Notes: generated from the sequence alone by a model not told the origin. 64,000 bases of DNA from Actinomycetota bacterium (GCA_016700055.1 CP064997.1:2108001-2172000); one strand, 5' to 3'. Shown: positions 52,163 through 61,036, counted from the first letter of the stretch. Numbers and translations: made by a program.

Positions 52163-52690
52163 TCACGGGCGCTCGTAGTGCCAGCCGACGGGGCGGCCTT
52201 CCTCGTAGGGCATCACCCCGTGGAACGAGCGGCGGTCGGAGTCGAACACCAGCGGCAGGAAGAAACGATCGCCCTCCCACATGTCGAGCTCGGCCGACTC
52301 GCGCTCCACGGGATCTTCGCTGCACGCGGCGAGCAGGCGTGGGCGGGGCACCCACTCGAGCGGCCCCTCCGGGTTCGCCGAATGGGGTGTGCCGGTCCAG
52401 TGGTCGACGAGGAACACGAAGCCGAGCCAGTCCTCGCCGTTCGGTCCGAAGCCGGGCCACGAGATCGTGCCGCGCAACTCCATCGACGTGACCGCGATCC
52501 CCGCCTCCTCGGCCAACTCCCGGCGCATGCAGCCGGCGACGTCCTCGTCACGCTCGAGCTTGCCGCCGAGCCCGTTCCACTTTCCGAACTGCTCGTCGTC
52601 GGGGCGACCCGTGCGGTGCACCAAGAGAATTCGGTCGTTCGCGCGATCCCAGACGTAGCAGAGAGTCCCGACGATCGGCGTGTAGGGCAT
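52163..52690 (-). CDS. Nudix hydrolase, MutT/8-oxo-dGTP-like
   Basis: 175 aa. Complete Nudix box GGKLERDEDVAGCMRRELAEEAGI (residues 41-64, G-x5-E-x7-R-E-L-x-E-E-x-G-I). IVGTLCYVWDRANDRILLVHR and WNGLGGK are typical of MutT-like or dihydroneopterin triphosphate-type members. The C-terminus (SFHGVMPYEEGRPVGWHYERP) resembles 8-oxo-dGTP diphosphatases of the mammalian MTH1-like group. ATG at 52690; a few extra N-terminal codons (VATMPY) are possible. Divergent from the PhyH gene. Confidence 0.88.
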   Translation of the reverse strand: MPYTPIVGTLCYVWDRANDRILLVHRTGRPDDEQFGKWNGLGGKLERDEDVAGCMRRELAEEAGIAVTSMELRGTISWPGFGPNGEDWLGFVFLVDHWTGTPHSANPEGPLEWVPRPRLLAACSEDPVERESAELDMWEGDRFFLPLVFDSDRRSFHGVMPYEEGRPVGWHYERP

Positions 52691-52775
52691 CGTGGCCACG
52701 ATGCCAGACGCGAGCGTGTCGCGGGACCTTCGACCCTTGGCCGGGCCGCAATGCGGTTCCAGCATGGGCCGAACC

Positions 52776-53630
52776 ATGTCGTCGCCCACTCCCGCCGAGT
52801 TGGAGGGCCGGTCGTTGCGGGCTCTGGCCGCTGCACCGGACTCTGCCGTCAGCGCGTACGCGCGCGACGGCGCGGTTCTGCTGCGTGGCCTGCTCACCGA
52901 CGCCGAGGTCGAACAGCTGCGGCGCGGCATCGACTTCGACATCGCCCATCCGAGTTGGCGGGCGAAGGTGGCGAGCAGGGACGACGACCCGGGCAAGTTC
53001 TTCGAGGACTTCTGTACGTGGCAGGAGAACCCGGCCTTCGAGCACATCATCTTCCATTCGCCGCTCGCGGCGACGGCGGCGCGCTTGATGCGCAGCACCA
53101 CGGTGCGCCTGTTCCACGACCATGTGCTCGTGAAGGAGCCGGGCACGCAGCAGCGCACGCCCTGGCACCAGGACGAGCCGTACTACAACGTCGAGGGGGC
53201 GCAGAACATCAGCTTCTGGATCCCCGTCGACCCCGTGCCGCGCGAGTCGACGCTCGAGTTCGTCGCCGGGTCACACCGCGGCCCGTGGATGATGCCCCGA
53301 TCGTTCCTCGACGACGAGGCGAAGTGGTTCCCCGAGGGAAGCCTGGCCGAACTGCCCGACATCGACGCCGATCGCGGCGCGTTCGACATCCTCGGCTGGG
53401 ATCTCGAAGTCGGCGACGCGGTCGCCTTCAACATGTTGACCCTCCACGCCGCCGGTGGCGTCCCCGGGGCGCAGCGCCGACGTGTGTTCGGCGTCCGCCT
53501 GCTCGGCGACGACATGGTGCACGCGCCGCGTCCGTGGAAGACCTCACCGGAGTTCCCCGGCCTCGCCGACCAGCTTGCCCCAGGGGTGCCGATGGAGCAT
53601 CGGTTGTTCCCGCTGCTCTGGCCGGGCTGA
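52776..53630 (+). CDS. Phytanoyl-CoA dioxygenase-family (PhyH) oxygenase
   Basis: 284 aa. Fe(II)/2-oxoglutarate fold: DGAVLLRGLLTDAEVEQLRRGIDF, RLFHDHVLVKEPGTQQRTPWHQDEPYYNVEG (His-x-Asp iron pair), STLEFVAGSHRG, and the distal His in FNMLTLHAAGGV with the Arg of RRRVFGVRLLGDD. Substrate unknown. The ATG at 52776 (SSPTPAEL) is preferred; ATG at 52764 or 52692 are alternatives. No good ribosome site is seen. Confidence 0.83.
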   Translation: MSSPTPAELEGRSLRALAAAPDSAVSAYARDGAVLLRGLLTDAEVEQLRRGIDFDIAHPSWRAKVASRDDDPGKFFEDFCTWQENPAFEHIIFHSPLAATAARLMRSTTVRLFHDHVLVKEPGTQQRTPWHQDEPYYNVEGAQNISFWIPVDPVPRESTLEFVAGSHRGPWMMPRSFLDDEAKWFPEGSLAELPDIDADRGAFDILGWDLEVGDAVAFNMLTLHAAGGVPGAQRRRVFGVRLLGDDMVHAPRPWKTSPEFPGLADQLAPGVPMEHRLFPLLWPG

Positions 53631-53707
53631 GCCTGCCCGGTTGACGGTCTGCCGGCCGGCCACGACAATGGCTGTTTGTGCCAGCGACCGCAGATGGGGG
53701 GCGCCCG

Positions 53708-55075
53708 ATGGCCACGACCGTCACCAACCGCTACCTGGAGGGCAACTACGCCCCGGTCACGGAGGAGGTCACCGCATTCGACCTCGACGTGATCGGTGAG
53801 CTGCCCGAGGAACTTCTCGGGCGCTACCTGCGCAACGGCCCCAACCCGCTCGGCGTCGCCGATCCGGCGACACACCACTGGTTCCTCGGTGACGGCATGG
53901 TGCACGGCATCCGCCTGCGTTCCGGGCGCGCCGAGTGGTACCGCAACCGCTACGTGGGTTCGACCCGGCTGAGCGAGACGCGCGGTATGCCCGACATCGA
54001 GGGCCGCAACTGGAACTCGAGCCCGTTCGGCCCGAACACCAACGTCGGCGGCTTCGCCGGCACGACGTGGGCGATCGTCGAGGCCGGCGGGTGCCCGGTA
54101 GAGCTCGACTACGAGTTGGAGACCGTCGGCCGCAACGACTTCTACGGGACGCTCCCCGGCGCGTTCACTGCCCATCCCAAGGTCGACCCCGACACCGCCG
54201 AGTTGCACGCCGTGGCCTACTCCTGGCAGGAGTGGATGGATCACGTGCAGTACATCGTCGTCGGCACCGACGGGCGGGTGAGGCGAACGGTCGACATCGC
54301 CCTGCCGGGGATGACGATGCTGCACGACATGTCGCTGACGCGACGCTTCGCCATCGTGTACGACCAGCCGTGCACGGTCGACTTCGACCTCGCGTTCGCC
54401 GGGCGCTTCCCGTTCCGCTGGAACCCCGACTACGGCAACCGCCTCGGCCTGTTGCCGCGCGAGGGCGACGCCGACGAGATCACGTGGGTGGACGCCCCGC
54501 TCTGCTACTCGTTCCATCCGCTGAACGCCTACGACACCGAAGACGGCAAGGTGGTCGTCGACCTGTGCGTGTACGACACGATGTTCGCCGCCGAGATCCT
54601 CGGCCCGTTCGGCGACGGCGTGGGCCGGCTCGAGCGCTGGGTCGTCGACCACGCCGAGCGAACCTGCTCGGTCACCGTGGTCGACGAGCGGTCGAACGAG
54701 TTCCCCCGCCACCGCGGCTCGCTGACCGGCAAGGAGCACAGGTACGGCTACTGCGCGTCGCCGTCGGTGACGCCGGGCGAGGGGTGGCCGACCCTGAAGC
54801 ACGACCTGGCGCGAGGCTCGAGCGAGGTGTTCGACCACGGACCGGGCCGCGCCGGCGGTGAGCCGGTGTTCGTCGGGCGCGAGGGGTCCACGGTCGAAGA
54901 CGACGGCTGGCTGATGACGTTCGTGCACGATCTCCCGCAGGGAAGGGCCGAGTTCGTGGTCCTCGACGCGCAGGACTTCGGGCGCGGATACGTGGCGCGC
55001 GTACCACTGCCCCAGCGAGTGCCGTTCGGGTTCCACGGCAACTGGGTGAGCGACCGCGCCGTCCCTCCTGCCTGA
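53708..55075 (+). CDS. Carotenoid cleavage oxygenase family protein
   Basis: 455 aa. The four iron His of the family can be placed: FTAHPKVD, MLHDMSLT, FHPLNAYDT and the C-terminal FHGNWVSD; the acidic partners EWMDH and PEYG-like PDYG also fit. LLGRYLRNGPNPLG near residue 45 is the family start. Cleaves double bonds of carotenoids, stilbenes or similar. ATG at 53708 with GGGGGG 7-12 nt upstream; the GTG at 53678 is an alternative. Followed by a GC hairpin. Confidence 0.9.
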   Translation: MATTVTNRYLEGNYAPVTEEVTAFDLDVIGELPEELLGRYLRNGPNPLGVADPATHHWFLGDGMVHGIRLRSGRAEWYRNRYVGSTRLSETRGMPDIEGRNWNSSPFGPNTNVGGFAGTTWAIVEAGGCPVELDYELETVGRNDFYGTLPGAFTAHPKVDPDTAELHAVAYSWQEWMDHVQYIVVGTDGRVRRTVDIALPGMTMLHDMSLTRRFAIVYDQPCTVDFDLAFAGRFPFRWNPDYGNRLGLLPREGDADEITWVDAPLCYSFHPLNAYDTEDGKVVVDLCVYDTMFAAEILGPFGDGVGRLERWVVDHAERTCSVTVVDERSNEFPRHRGSLTGKEHRYGYCASPSVTPGEGWPTLKHDLARGSSEVFDHGPGRAGGEPVFVGREGSTVEDDGWLMTFVHDLPQGRAEFVVLDAQDFGRGYVARVPLPQRVPFGFHGNWVSDRAVPPA

Positions 55076-55089
55076 ACCGCCCCCTCTCG

Positions 55090-55108
55090 GCCGGCCTCGC
55101 GGCCTGGC
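55090..55108 (+). terminator. Possible GC-rich terminator hairpin
   Basis: GCCGGCC (55090-55096), TCGC loop, GGCCTGGC (55101-55108) pairs with one bulged T. Fifteen bp after the carotenoid oxygenase stop, before the AT-rich cysH leader. No T tract. Confidence 0.4.
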
Positions 55109-55148
55109 GGTGCAGACCCCGACGGGCTTGCGGAAGCACGCCTGGCGT

Positions 55149-55196
55149 GGAAATATGACTGTTCCGATCAGATTTATGGAATATGTCAGGATTTCC
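55149..55196. promoter_or_regulatory. AT-rich leader with two GGAA/TTCC palindromes before cysH
   Basis: In otherwise GC-rich DNA this stretch is AT-rich. Element 1 at 55149-55165 begins GGAAATATG and ends GTTCC; element 2 at 55178-55196 begins GGAATATG and ends ATTTCC. Both have GGAA...TTCC ends and a shared ATATG(A/T)C core. Spacing between centres is about 30 bp (three helical turns). A likely promoter and operator region for the sulfate assimilation operon; the regulator is unknown, an Rrf2-like factor is one possibility. Confidence 0.55.
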
Positions 55197-55208
55197 GAGG
55201 AGGTCCGC

Positions 55209-55877
55209 GTGACGAGATTCGCCGCCACGGTTGCCATCGACGCCGACCGCCTCGCCGGTCGGTTCGAGACGTGGTCGGCCCGCGACGTCGTCGCGTGGGG
55301 CCTCGGGACCTTCGCGGGACGGATCTGCGTCGCGGCGTCGATGGCCGACACGGTGCTCGTCCACCTCGCGACGACGGTCGATCCCGACGTCGAGGTGGTG
55401 TTCCTCGACACCGGCTTTCACTTCTCCGAGACCATCGTCACCCTCCGCCGGGCCCATGCCCGCTACGGGTTCGACCTGCGCGTGGAGCGGCCCGACCCCC
55501 AAGCGCCCGACCTGTTCGCGGCCGGCACGGAGGCGTGCTGCGCGGCCCGCAAGAGGACCTTGCTCGACCGGGCGCTGGCCGGCAAGGACGCCTGGATGAC
55601 GGGCCTGCGCCGCAGCGAGGCGGACACCCGGCGCGCCACGCCGGTGATCTCGGTCGACGGCCGCGGCCTCGTGAAGCTGGCTCCGCTCGCCACATGGAGC
55701 GACGACGACGTCGATCGCTACGTGGCCGAGCACGACCTGGTGGTGAACCCGCTCTCGTCCGAGGGCTATCCCTCGATCGGCTGCTGGCCCTGCACGGAGC
55801 CGGTCGTGGACGGCGAGGACGCTCGGGCGGGTCGCTGGCGGGGCACCGCCAAGACCGAGTGCGGGCTGCACCTGTAG
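55209..55877 (+). CDS. cysH: Assimilatory adenylyl-sulfate (APS) reductase
   Basis: 222 aa. Reduces APS to sulfite. Cys110-Cys111 and Cys192/Cys195 (CC and CWPC) are the [4Fe-4S] ligands that mark APS reductase rather than PAPS reductase; Cys218 in KTECGLH is the catalytic cysteine. VVFLDTGFHFSET (64-75) and TGLRRSEADTRR are the nucleotide and sulfate regions. GTG at 55209 was chosen because GAGGAGG (55197-55203) lies 5 nt upstream; the frame's earlier ATG at 55110 falls within the AT-rich leader. Confidence 0.94.
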   Translation: MTRFAATVAIDADRLAGRFETWSARDVVAWGLGTFAGRICVAASMADTVLVHLATTVDPDVEVVFLDTGFHFSETIVTLRRAHARYGFDLRVERPDPQAPDLFAAGTEACCAARKRTLLDRALAGKDAWMTGLRRSEADTRRATPVISVDGRGLVKLAPLATWSDDDVDRYVAEHDLVVNPLSSEGYPSIGCWPCTEPVVDGEDARAGRWRGTAKTECGLHL

Positions 55878-55880
55878 TCG

Positions 55881-56573
55881 ATGGACGAACTCGTGAAGGA
55901 CGAACTGGTGACGGACGAACTGGTGAAGGACGAACGCCCCGCCAGCGCACCGAAGTACCCGGTGAACCTCGACGTCGACGGCGTCGCCTGCCTCGTCGTC
56001 GGTGGCGGTGAGGTGGCCGCACGCAAGGTGGCCGGCCTGCTCGGCTGCGGGGCCGCGGTCACCGTCGTCGCGCCCGACGCCGTCGCCGAGCTGCGCGAGA
56101 ACCCGCGGGTCCGCTGGCACCGCAGGGGCTACCGGCGCGGCGAGGTGGCCTCGTACCGGCTGGCCATCTCGGCCACCGGTGACCCCGACGTAGACGCGCA
56201 GGTGTCGAACGACGCCCGCGCCGTCGGCGTGCCGGTGAACGTCGCCGACGTACCCGCCCTCTGCACGTTCACCCTGCCCTCCATCCTGCGCCGCGGCGAC
56301 CTGCAGATCGCGGTGTCCAGTGCGGGGCGCAGCCCGGCCTTCGCCTCGTGGGTGCGCAACCGGATAGAGGCGAACCTGCCGGCGCACCTCGTCGACGTGC
56401 TCGAGCTGCTGGCGGAGACCCGCCGGGGGATGCTGGCGGCCGGTCGGCCGACGGAACACCGGGGCTGGTTCATCGCCCTCGACGGCGGCCTCGTCGACCT
56501 GGTCGCCGAGGGCCGGACCGCCGATGCGAGGTCGCTGCTGCGCGAGGCGCTGGAGCTGGAGGAGGCGTCGTGA
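55881..56573 (+). CDS. Precorrin-2 dehydrogenase/sirohydrochlorin ferrochelatase (CysG N-terminal type) with repeat tail
   Basis: 230 aa. The N-terminal 17 residues are an extra repeat DELVK-DELVT-DELVK-DE. From about residue 26 the Met8p/CysG-N fold appears: YPVNLDVDGVACLVVGGGEVAARKVAGLL (NAD loop), NVADVPALCTFTLPSILRRGDLQIAVSSAGRSPAFASWVRNRIE. Completes siroheme from precorrin-2. ATG at 55881, 3 bp after the cysH stop; the repeat makes the exact start hard to prove. Overlaps the next gene by 4 bp. Confidence 0.87.
   Translation: MDELVKDELVTDELVKDERPASAPKYPVNLDVDGVACLVVGGGEVAARKVAGLLGCGAAVTVVAPDAVAELRENPRVRWHRRGYRRGEVASYRLAISATGDPDVDAQVSNDARAVGVPVNVADVPALCTFTLPSILRRGDLQIAVSSAGRSPAFASWVRNRIEANLPAHLVDVLELLAETRRGMLAAGRPTEHRGWFIALDGGLVDLVAEGRTADARSLLREALELEEAS
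55884..55934 (+). repeat. 15-bp tandem repeat at the start of the siroheme dehydrogenase gene
   Basis: Units 55884-55898, 55899-55913 and 55914-55928, plus a partial unit to 55934, based on GACGAACTGGTGAAG with single changes. Encodes repeated DELVK/DELVT. A slippage-prone array placed in the first codons. Confidence 0.85.
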
Positions 56574-57307
56574 CCGTCTACCTGGTCGGAGCGGGCCCGG
56601 GTGACCCGGGTCTGCTCACGCTGCGCGGGGCCGAGTTGCTGGGGCGTTGCGACGTCGTCGTCCACGACCGGCTCGTGTCCGACGAGATCCTCGCGATGGT
56701 GCCGCCTTGGGCCGAGCGCCTCGACGTCGGCAAGGTGCCGAGTGCGGGCGACACCCAGGCGGCGATCAACGACCTGCTCGTCGACCGCGCCAACAGGTTC
56801 GAATGCGTGGTGCGACTGAAGGGCGGAGACCCGCACGTGTTCGGACGCGGCGGGGAAGAGCTCGCTGCCTTGCGCGCCGCCGGCATCGATGCGATCGTCG
56901 TGCCCGGTGTGTCGTCGGCTGTGGCCGCGCCGGCGGCGGCGGGGATCCCGCTGACCTCGCGGCACGCTTCGAGCGGCTTCACGGTGGTCACCGCCCACCA
57001 GGACCCGGCCAACGACCAGGTGCTCGACTGGGGGGCGCTCGCCCGGCTCGGGACCACGCTCGTCGTGTTGATGGGCGCTGCCCGGGCGCGGTCGATCGCG
57101 CTGCGCCTGATCGCCGGCGGGATGGCCGCCGACACCCCGGTCGCCGTCGTCACCGATGCCACCTTGGCCACCCAGCGCGAGCAGCGCATGACGCTCGGCG
57201 AGCTCGGCACCGAGCCCGTCGAGAGCCCATCGGTGATCGTCGTCGGCGCGGTGGCCGCGCTCGATCTGCGCCCACACCTTCTCGCACTGACGGAGGACGC
57301 CAGATGA
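56570..57307 (+). CDS. cobA: Uroporphyrinogen-III C-methyltransferase
   Basis: 245 aa. VYLVGAGPGDPGLLTLRGAELL is the SAM-dependent tetrapyrrole methylase signature, with VRLKGGDPHVFGRGGEEL, VVPGVSSAVAAPAAAGIPLTSR and VVLMGAARA. Makes precorrin-2 from uroporphyrinogen III for siroheme. GTG at 56570 in a GTGA overlap with GGAGG-rich sequence upstream. In many bacteria this function and the preceding one are fused as CysG; here they are separate but coupled. Confidence 0.93.
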   Translation: MTVYLVGAGPGDPGLLTLRGAELLGRCDVVVHDRLVSDEILAMVPPWAERLDVGKVPSAGDTQAAINDLLVDRANRFECVVRLKGGDPHVFGRGGEELAALRAAGIDAIVVPGVSSAVAAPAAAGIPLTSRHASSGFTVVTAHQDPANDQVLDWGALARLGTTLVVLMGAARARSIALRLIAGGMAADTPVAVVTDATLATQREQRMTLGELGTEPVESPSVIVVGAVAALDLRPHLLALTEDAR

Positions 57308-59088
57308 ACCCCGTGCTACACGACAGAGTCCTCGCGCCGAGCGAGCCAGAGATCGAGGCCGACGCGGCCAAGTTCGAACGGATGCTCGCCGACTTCCGCG
57401 CCGGGCGCATCGACGACGACGTCTTCCGCACGTTCCGCCTGGCGAACGGCATCTACGGCCAGCGCCAGGGCGGCGAGAACCACATGGTCCGGGTGAAGGC
57501 TCCCTACGGCAGCGCCACCCCGGAGCAGCTGGAGATGCTGGCCCACATCGCCGAGGCGCACTCGCGCGGCTGGGGGCACATCACCACCCGCCAGAACGTG
57601 CAGTTCCACTTCGTGCAGCTCGACGAGATCCCGACCGTCATGCGCAAGCTCGGGTCGGTGGGCCTGACCACCCGGGAGGCTTGTGGGGACACGGTGCGCA
57701 ACGTGCAGGGCTGCCATCTGGCCGGGGCTTGCCCGTACGAGGTGCTCGACATCACCCAGTGGGCCGAGGCCGCGTTCCGCCACTTCCTGCGCAACCCGCT
57801 CGGCCAGCGTCTGCCGCGGAAGTTCAAGATCAACTTCTCCGGCTGTGCGACGGACTGCGGGCAGGCGATGTTCAACGACGTCGGCGTCGTCGCCACGACG
57901 CGTCTGCGTGACGACGGCACGGTCGAAGCGGGTTTCCGTGTCTATGTCGCCGGTGGACTCGGTGCCAACCCCCATCCGGCGCTGGCCGTCGAGGAGTTCA
58001 CGAGCCGCGCAGACCTGCTGGCGACGATCGAGGCCGTGCTGCGCGTGTTCGAGCAGACGGGCAACCGCGAGAACCGGATCCGGGCCCGCATGAAGTGGGT
58101 CGTCGACACGCTCGGCATCGACGAGGTGCGCCGCCGCGTGCTGGCCGCGCGCCGTCACCTGCCGGCGTCGTCGTCGTGGCCGGAAGGGATCCCGGCCGAG
58201 GTGCTGGCCTTCGGCGACGAGCCGGCGGGCGCCGGCGCAGGTGCCTCCACGCCGATCGGGCAGGGCACCCCGGTGACGCTCAGCCGCAAGGACGACTACT
58301 CGCGCTGGGTCGACGCCAACGTGGTGCGCGGCGTGGCGAACGGCACCGTCTCCGCGTACGCCTGGGCCGAGCTCGGTGACGTCACGCCCGAGCAGTTCCG
58401 CGGGCTCGCCGCGCTCCAGCGTGAGCTCGGGGCCACCGTGCGCCTGACGAACCGCCAGAACATCGTCTTCCGGGGACTCGCCGAGGACCAGCTGGCGGTC
58501 CTGTACGAGCGCCTGCGGTCGTTGGCGATGAGCCGCCCCGGTGCCGAGCTGGTCCGTGACGTCGTGTCGTGCCCTGGGGCGGACACCTGCAACCTGTCGA
58601 TCACCCAGTCCCGCGGCCTGGCCAAGGCGATCGGTGACCGGTTGGAGGAGGAGGGTCTGGCCGAGGTGGGCGGGCTGCGCGTCAACATCTCCGGCTGCAT
58701 GAACTCGTGTGGGCAGCACCACGTGGCCGACATCGGCTTCTTCGGCGCCGAGCGTCGTGCCCACGGCCGCACCGCACCCGGCTACCAGATGCTGCTCGGT
58801 GGTTTCGTCGGTGAGGAGCAGGCCCACTTCGGCGACAAGGCGCTGCGCCTACCGGCGCGCAACGCCCCCGAGGCAGTCGTGCGCGTCGTGCGCCGCTTCG
58901 CCGCGGAGCGCGTCGCGGCGGAGTCGTTCCGCGACTGGATGGACAGGGCCGGCGGCGCGAGAGCAATCGCCGTGGGGCTGGCCGACCTCGACCACTTCCC
59001 GAGCCCGGAGGAGGCGCCGGAGTACTACGTCGACTTCGACGAGGCGGCCCCGTTCGAGGTGGTGCTCGGCCAGAGTGAGTGTGCGTGA
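57304..59088 (+). CDS. Siroheme-dependent sulfite (or nitrite) reductase
   Basis: 594 aa, ferredoxin-type. Two pseudo-symmetric halves; the second carries the siroheme/[4Fe-4S] cysteines: VSCPGADTCNLSITQSRG (C-x5-C) and NISGCMNSCGQHH (C-x3-C). The first half has TTRQNVQFHFVQL and related substrate-channel Arg/Lys. Position after cysH and siroheme genes argues for sulfite reductase; ferredoxin-nitrite reductase cannot be excluded from sequence. ATG at 57304 overlaps cobA (ATGA). Confidence 0.88.
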   Translation: MNPVLHDRVLAPSEPEIEADAAKFERMLADFRAGRIDDDVFRTFRLANGIYGQRQGGENHMVRVKAPYGSATPEQLEMLAHIAEAHSRGWGHITTRQNVQFHFVQLDEIPTVMRKLGSVGLTTREACGDTVRNVQGCHLAGACPYEVLDITQWAEAAFRHFLRNPLGQRLPRKFKINFSGCATDCGQAMFNDVGVVATTRLRDDGTVEAGFRVYVAGGLGANPHPALAVEEFTSRADLLATIEAVLRVFEQTGNRENRIRARMKWVVDTLGIDEVRRRVLAARRHLPASSSWPEGIPAEVLAFGDEPAGAGAGASTPIGQGTPVTLSRKDDYSRWVDANVVRGVANGTVSAYAWAELGDVTPEQFRGLAALQRELGATVRLTNRQNIVFRGLAEDQLAVLYERLRSLAMSRPGAELVRDVVSCPGADTCNLSITQSRGLAKAIGDRLEEEGLAEVGGLRVNISGCMNSCGQHHVADIGFFGAERRAHGRTAPGYQMLLGGFVGEEQAHFGDKALRLPARNAPEAVVRVVRRFAAERVAAESFRDWMDRAGGARAIAVGLADLDHFPSPEEAPEYYVDFDEAAPFEVVLGQSECA

Positions 59089-59672
59089 ACGCACGCGCCG
59101 CGGTCCTCGCCGTGATCGACGCTGCGAACGCGGCCGACCCGAACACCGTGGAATGGGAGGGCCGGCGCCGGCCGCGTGCGCAGCTGCAGGGTGAGCTGGC
59201 CTCGGCATGGCTGGCGCGGCTGCGCGGCGACGCATCCGACGCCCTGGCATACGCGGTGCGTGCCCATCACATCCGTCGCTGGACCGTCGAGCGCGACGAC
59301 TACCCGGCGGGGCGCAGCGGGTACCTGCGCTGGCGCCACGCTCTGAAGCAGGTGCACGCCGACGCGCTCGGCGAGGTGCTCGCGCCGCTCGGGCTGCCCG
59401 CCGCGTCGGTCGGCCGGGCTCGCCAGCTGGTGTCGCGGGCTGGCCTGGGAACCGACCCCGAGGCACAGACGGTGGAGGACTGCGCCTGCTTGGTCTTCCT
59501 GCAGACCCAGTACGCCGAGCTGTTGGAGCGGATCGTCGACGACGACCGGGCCGAGGTCATCGTGCGCAAGACCCTCGCCAAGATGAGCCCAGCCGCAATC
59601 GCGCTGGCCGGCGAGGTGCCCGTCGGCGACCGGGGGGCGGCACTGCTCGCCCGCTCAACCGCCCTGCCCTAG
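59085..59672 (+). CDS. DUF4202 family protein in sulfate assimilation operon
   Basis: 195 aa, helical. RAHHIRRWTVERDDYPAGRSGYLRWRHALKQVHADAL (two parts of the DUF4202 signature: HHIRRW and YLRWR) and VEDCACLVFLQTQYAELLERI. Function unknown; family members often neighbour sulfur assimilation genes, an observation I recall rather than can show. The GTG at 59085 forms a GTGA overlap with the reductase stop; a GTG at 59079 is possible. The His/Asp pattern resembles HD-type metal sites but is not complete. Confidence 0.82.
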   Translation: MNARAAVLAVIDAANAADPNTVEWEGRRRPRAQLQGELASAWLARLRGDASDALAYAVRAHHIRRWTVERDDYPAGRSGYLRWRHALKQVHADALGEVLAPLGLPAASVGRARQLVSRAGLGTDPEAQTVEDCACLVFLQTQYAELLERIVDDDRAEVIVRKTLAKMSPAAIALAGEVPVGDRGAALLARSTALP

Positions 59673-59686
59673 CGCTGCGGCGGGGC

Positions 59687-61036
59687 TCACCTCACTCCGG
59701 CCGCGCTCGCGATCCACCGCCGGCTGCGGACCCGACGGTTGTTGAACGCCGCGCGAGTGCAGATCCACAGCAGCAGCCCGGCCCACACCGCCGGCAGGCC
59801 GAGCGATGGCCACAAGCGCACGGCGACGAACACGGGAAGCGACACGGCGAACGCCATCGTCGTCTGCCAGCGCAGGTTCGCGAAGTCGTTCGCCCCCATG
59901 AGCACACCGTCCAGTACGAACGTGAAGGCACCAGGGAGCTGCATCGCCCCCAGCCCGAGCATGGCGACGGTGGCCGCGTCCTGCACGCTGGCATCGGGCG
60001 AGAACACCGCCGGCAGCACCGGCGCGAGGACGAGCGCGGCGCCGGTGAGGACCACTCCCGAGCGCCATCCCCAGCCGTACATGTGCTCGACGACGTCCAC
60101 GGCCTGCGCCTCGTCCTGCGCGCCGAGCGCATGCCCGACGAGCGCGGTGCCCGCAACCTTGAACATGTCGACGCCGATCGCGAGGAAGAGGAAGAGCTGT
60201 AGCGCCACCTGGTGGCCGGCGAGCGCGTCGGTGCCCACCGCGGAGGCGGCGTAGGTTGACATCGCGAGCGCGAGGAGCAAGAAGCCGGTGCGCTGCACCA
60301 GGTGCCCGCCGACCTTCAGCACCTCCCACATCACGGAGCGGTCCACGCTCAGCCGGTGGAGGCCGTCGGCCCGCAGGCGGGGGACGACGATCGCGAGCAT
60401 CACCACCCCGGCGACGGCCTGCGCGAGCACGGTGCCCCAGGCACTGCCGGCGATGCCGAGGTCGAGGCCGAACACCAGCACGAGCTCGACGACCAGGTTG
60501 AGCACGTTCGCCGCGATGGCGACGTAGAACGGCCGCTTGGTGTCCGGGAGGCCGTACAGGTACCCGATCGAGGCGATGGTGACGAAGTGCAGGGGCAGGC
60601 CGATCGCGCTGATGCGCAGGTAGGTCGTGGCCGCGTCGATGGCGGCAGGGTCGTCGCCGAGCAGCGACGCGAAGGCATGGGCGCCGAACGCGACGAGCAT
60701 CGCGACCCCGCTGCCGATCGCGATCGACAACCACAACGCCTGCAGTGCGTCGACGGCGCCGCCGGCCCGGTCGCCACGTCCGCGGCGGACGGCGACGCGC
60801 ACGGTGGTGCCGTACGACAAGAAGTTGAACACCCACACGAGGGTGTTGAGCACGACCGCGGCCAGCGCCAGCCCGGCGAGCGGGGTCTCGCCGAGCCGGC
60901 CGACGATCGCGGTGTCCGTCAGCACGTACAGCGGCTCGACCAGCAAGGAGCCGAGCGCGGGGACCGCGATGGCGAGGATGCGGCGGTCGAGGTCGTCGAG
61001 GCGCCAGCTCGGCAGGCTCAGACCGGGGCCTCGCAC
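59687..61036 (-). CDS. MATE-family efflux transporter (DinF-like)
   Basis: 449 aa with about twelve transmembrane segments in two halves. DRRILAIAVPALGSLLVEPLYVLTDTAIVGRLG is the MATE N-terminal motif; GHQVALQLFLFLAIGVDMFKVAGTALVGHALGA is the second-half equivalent. Exports cationic drugs or metabolites with H+ or Na+. GTG start at 61036 lies inside the end of the sulfatase gene (19-bp overlap), so the pair may be co-transcribed. It converges with DUF4202 (14 bp between stops). Confidence 0.9.
   Translation of the reverse strand: MRGPGLSLPSWRLDDLDRRILAIAVPALGSLLVEPLYVLTDTAIVGRLGETPLAGLALAAVVLNTLVWVFNFLSYGTTVRVAVRRGRGDRAGGAVDALQALWLSIAIGSGVAMLVAFGAHAFASLLGDDPAAIDAATTYLRISAIGLPLHFVTIASIGYLYGLPDTKRPFYVAIAANVLNLVVELVLVFGLDLGIAGSAWGTVLAQAVAGVVMLAIVVPRLRADGLHRLSVDRSVMWEVLKVGGHLVQRTGFLLLALAMSTYAASAVGTDALAGHQVALQLFLFLAIGVDMFKVAGTALVGHALGAQDEAQAVDVVEHMYGWGWRSGVVLTGAALVLAPVLPAVFSPDASVQDAATVAMLGLGAMQLPGAFTFVLDGVLMGANDFANLRWQTTMAFAVSLPVFVAVRLWPSLGLPAVWAGLLLWICTRAAFNNRRVRSRRWIASAAGVR

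Noticed and set aside
53183..55411. 742-aa minus-strand frame opposite the carotenoid oxygenase
   Set aside because: The plus strand encodes all four iron-binding His motifs of the family; the antisense frame has none.
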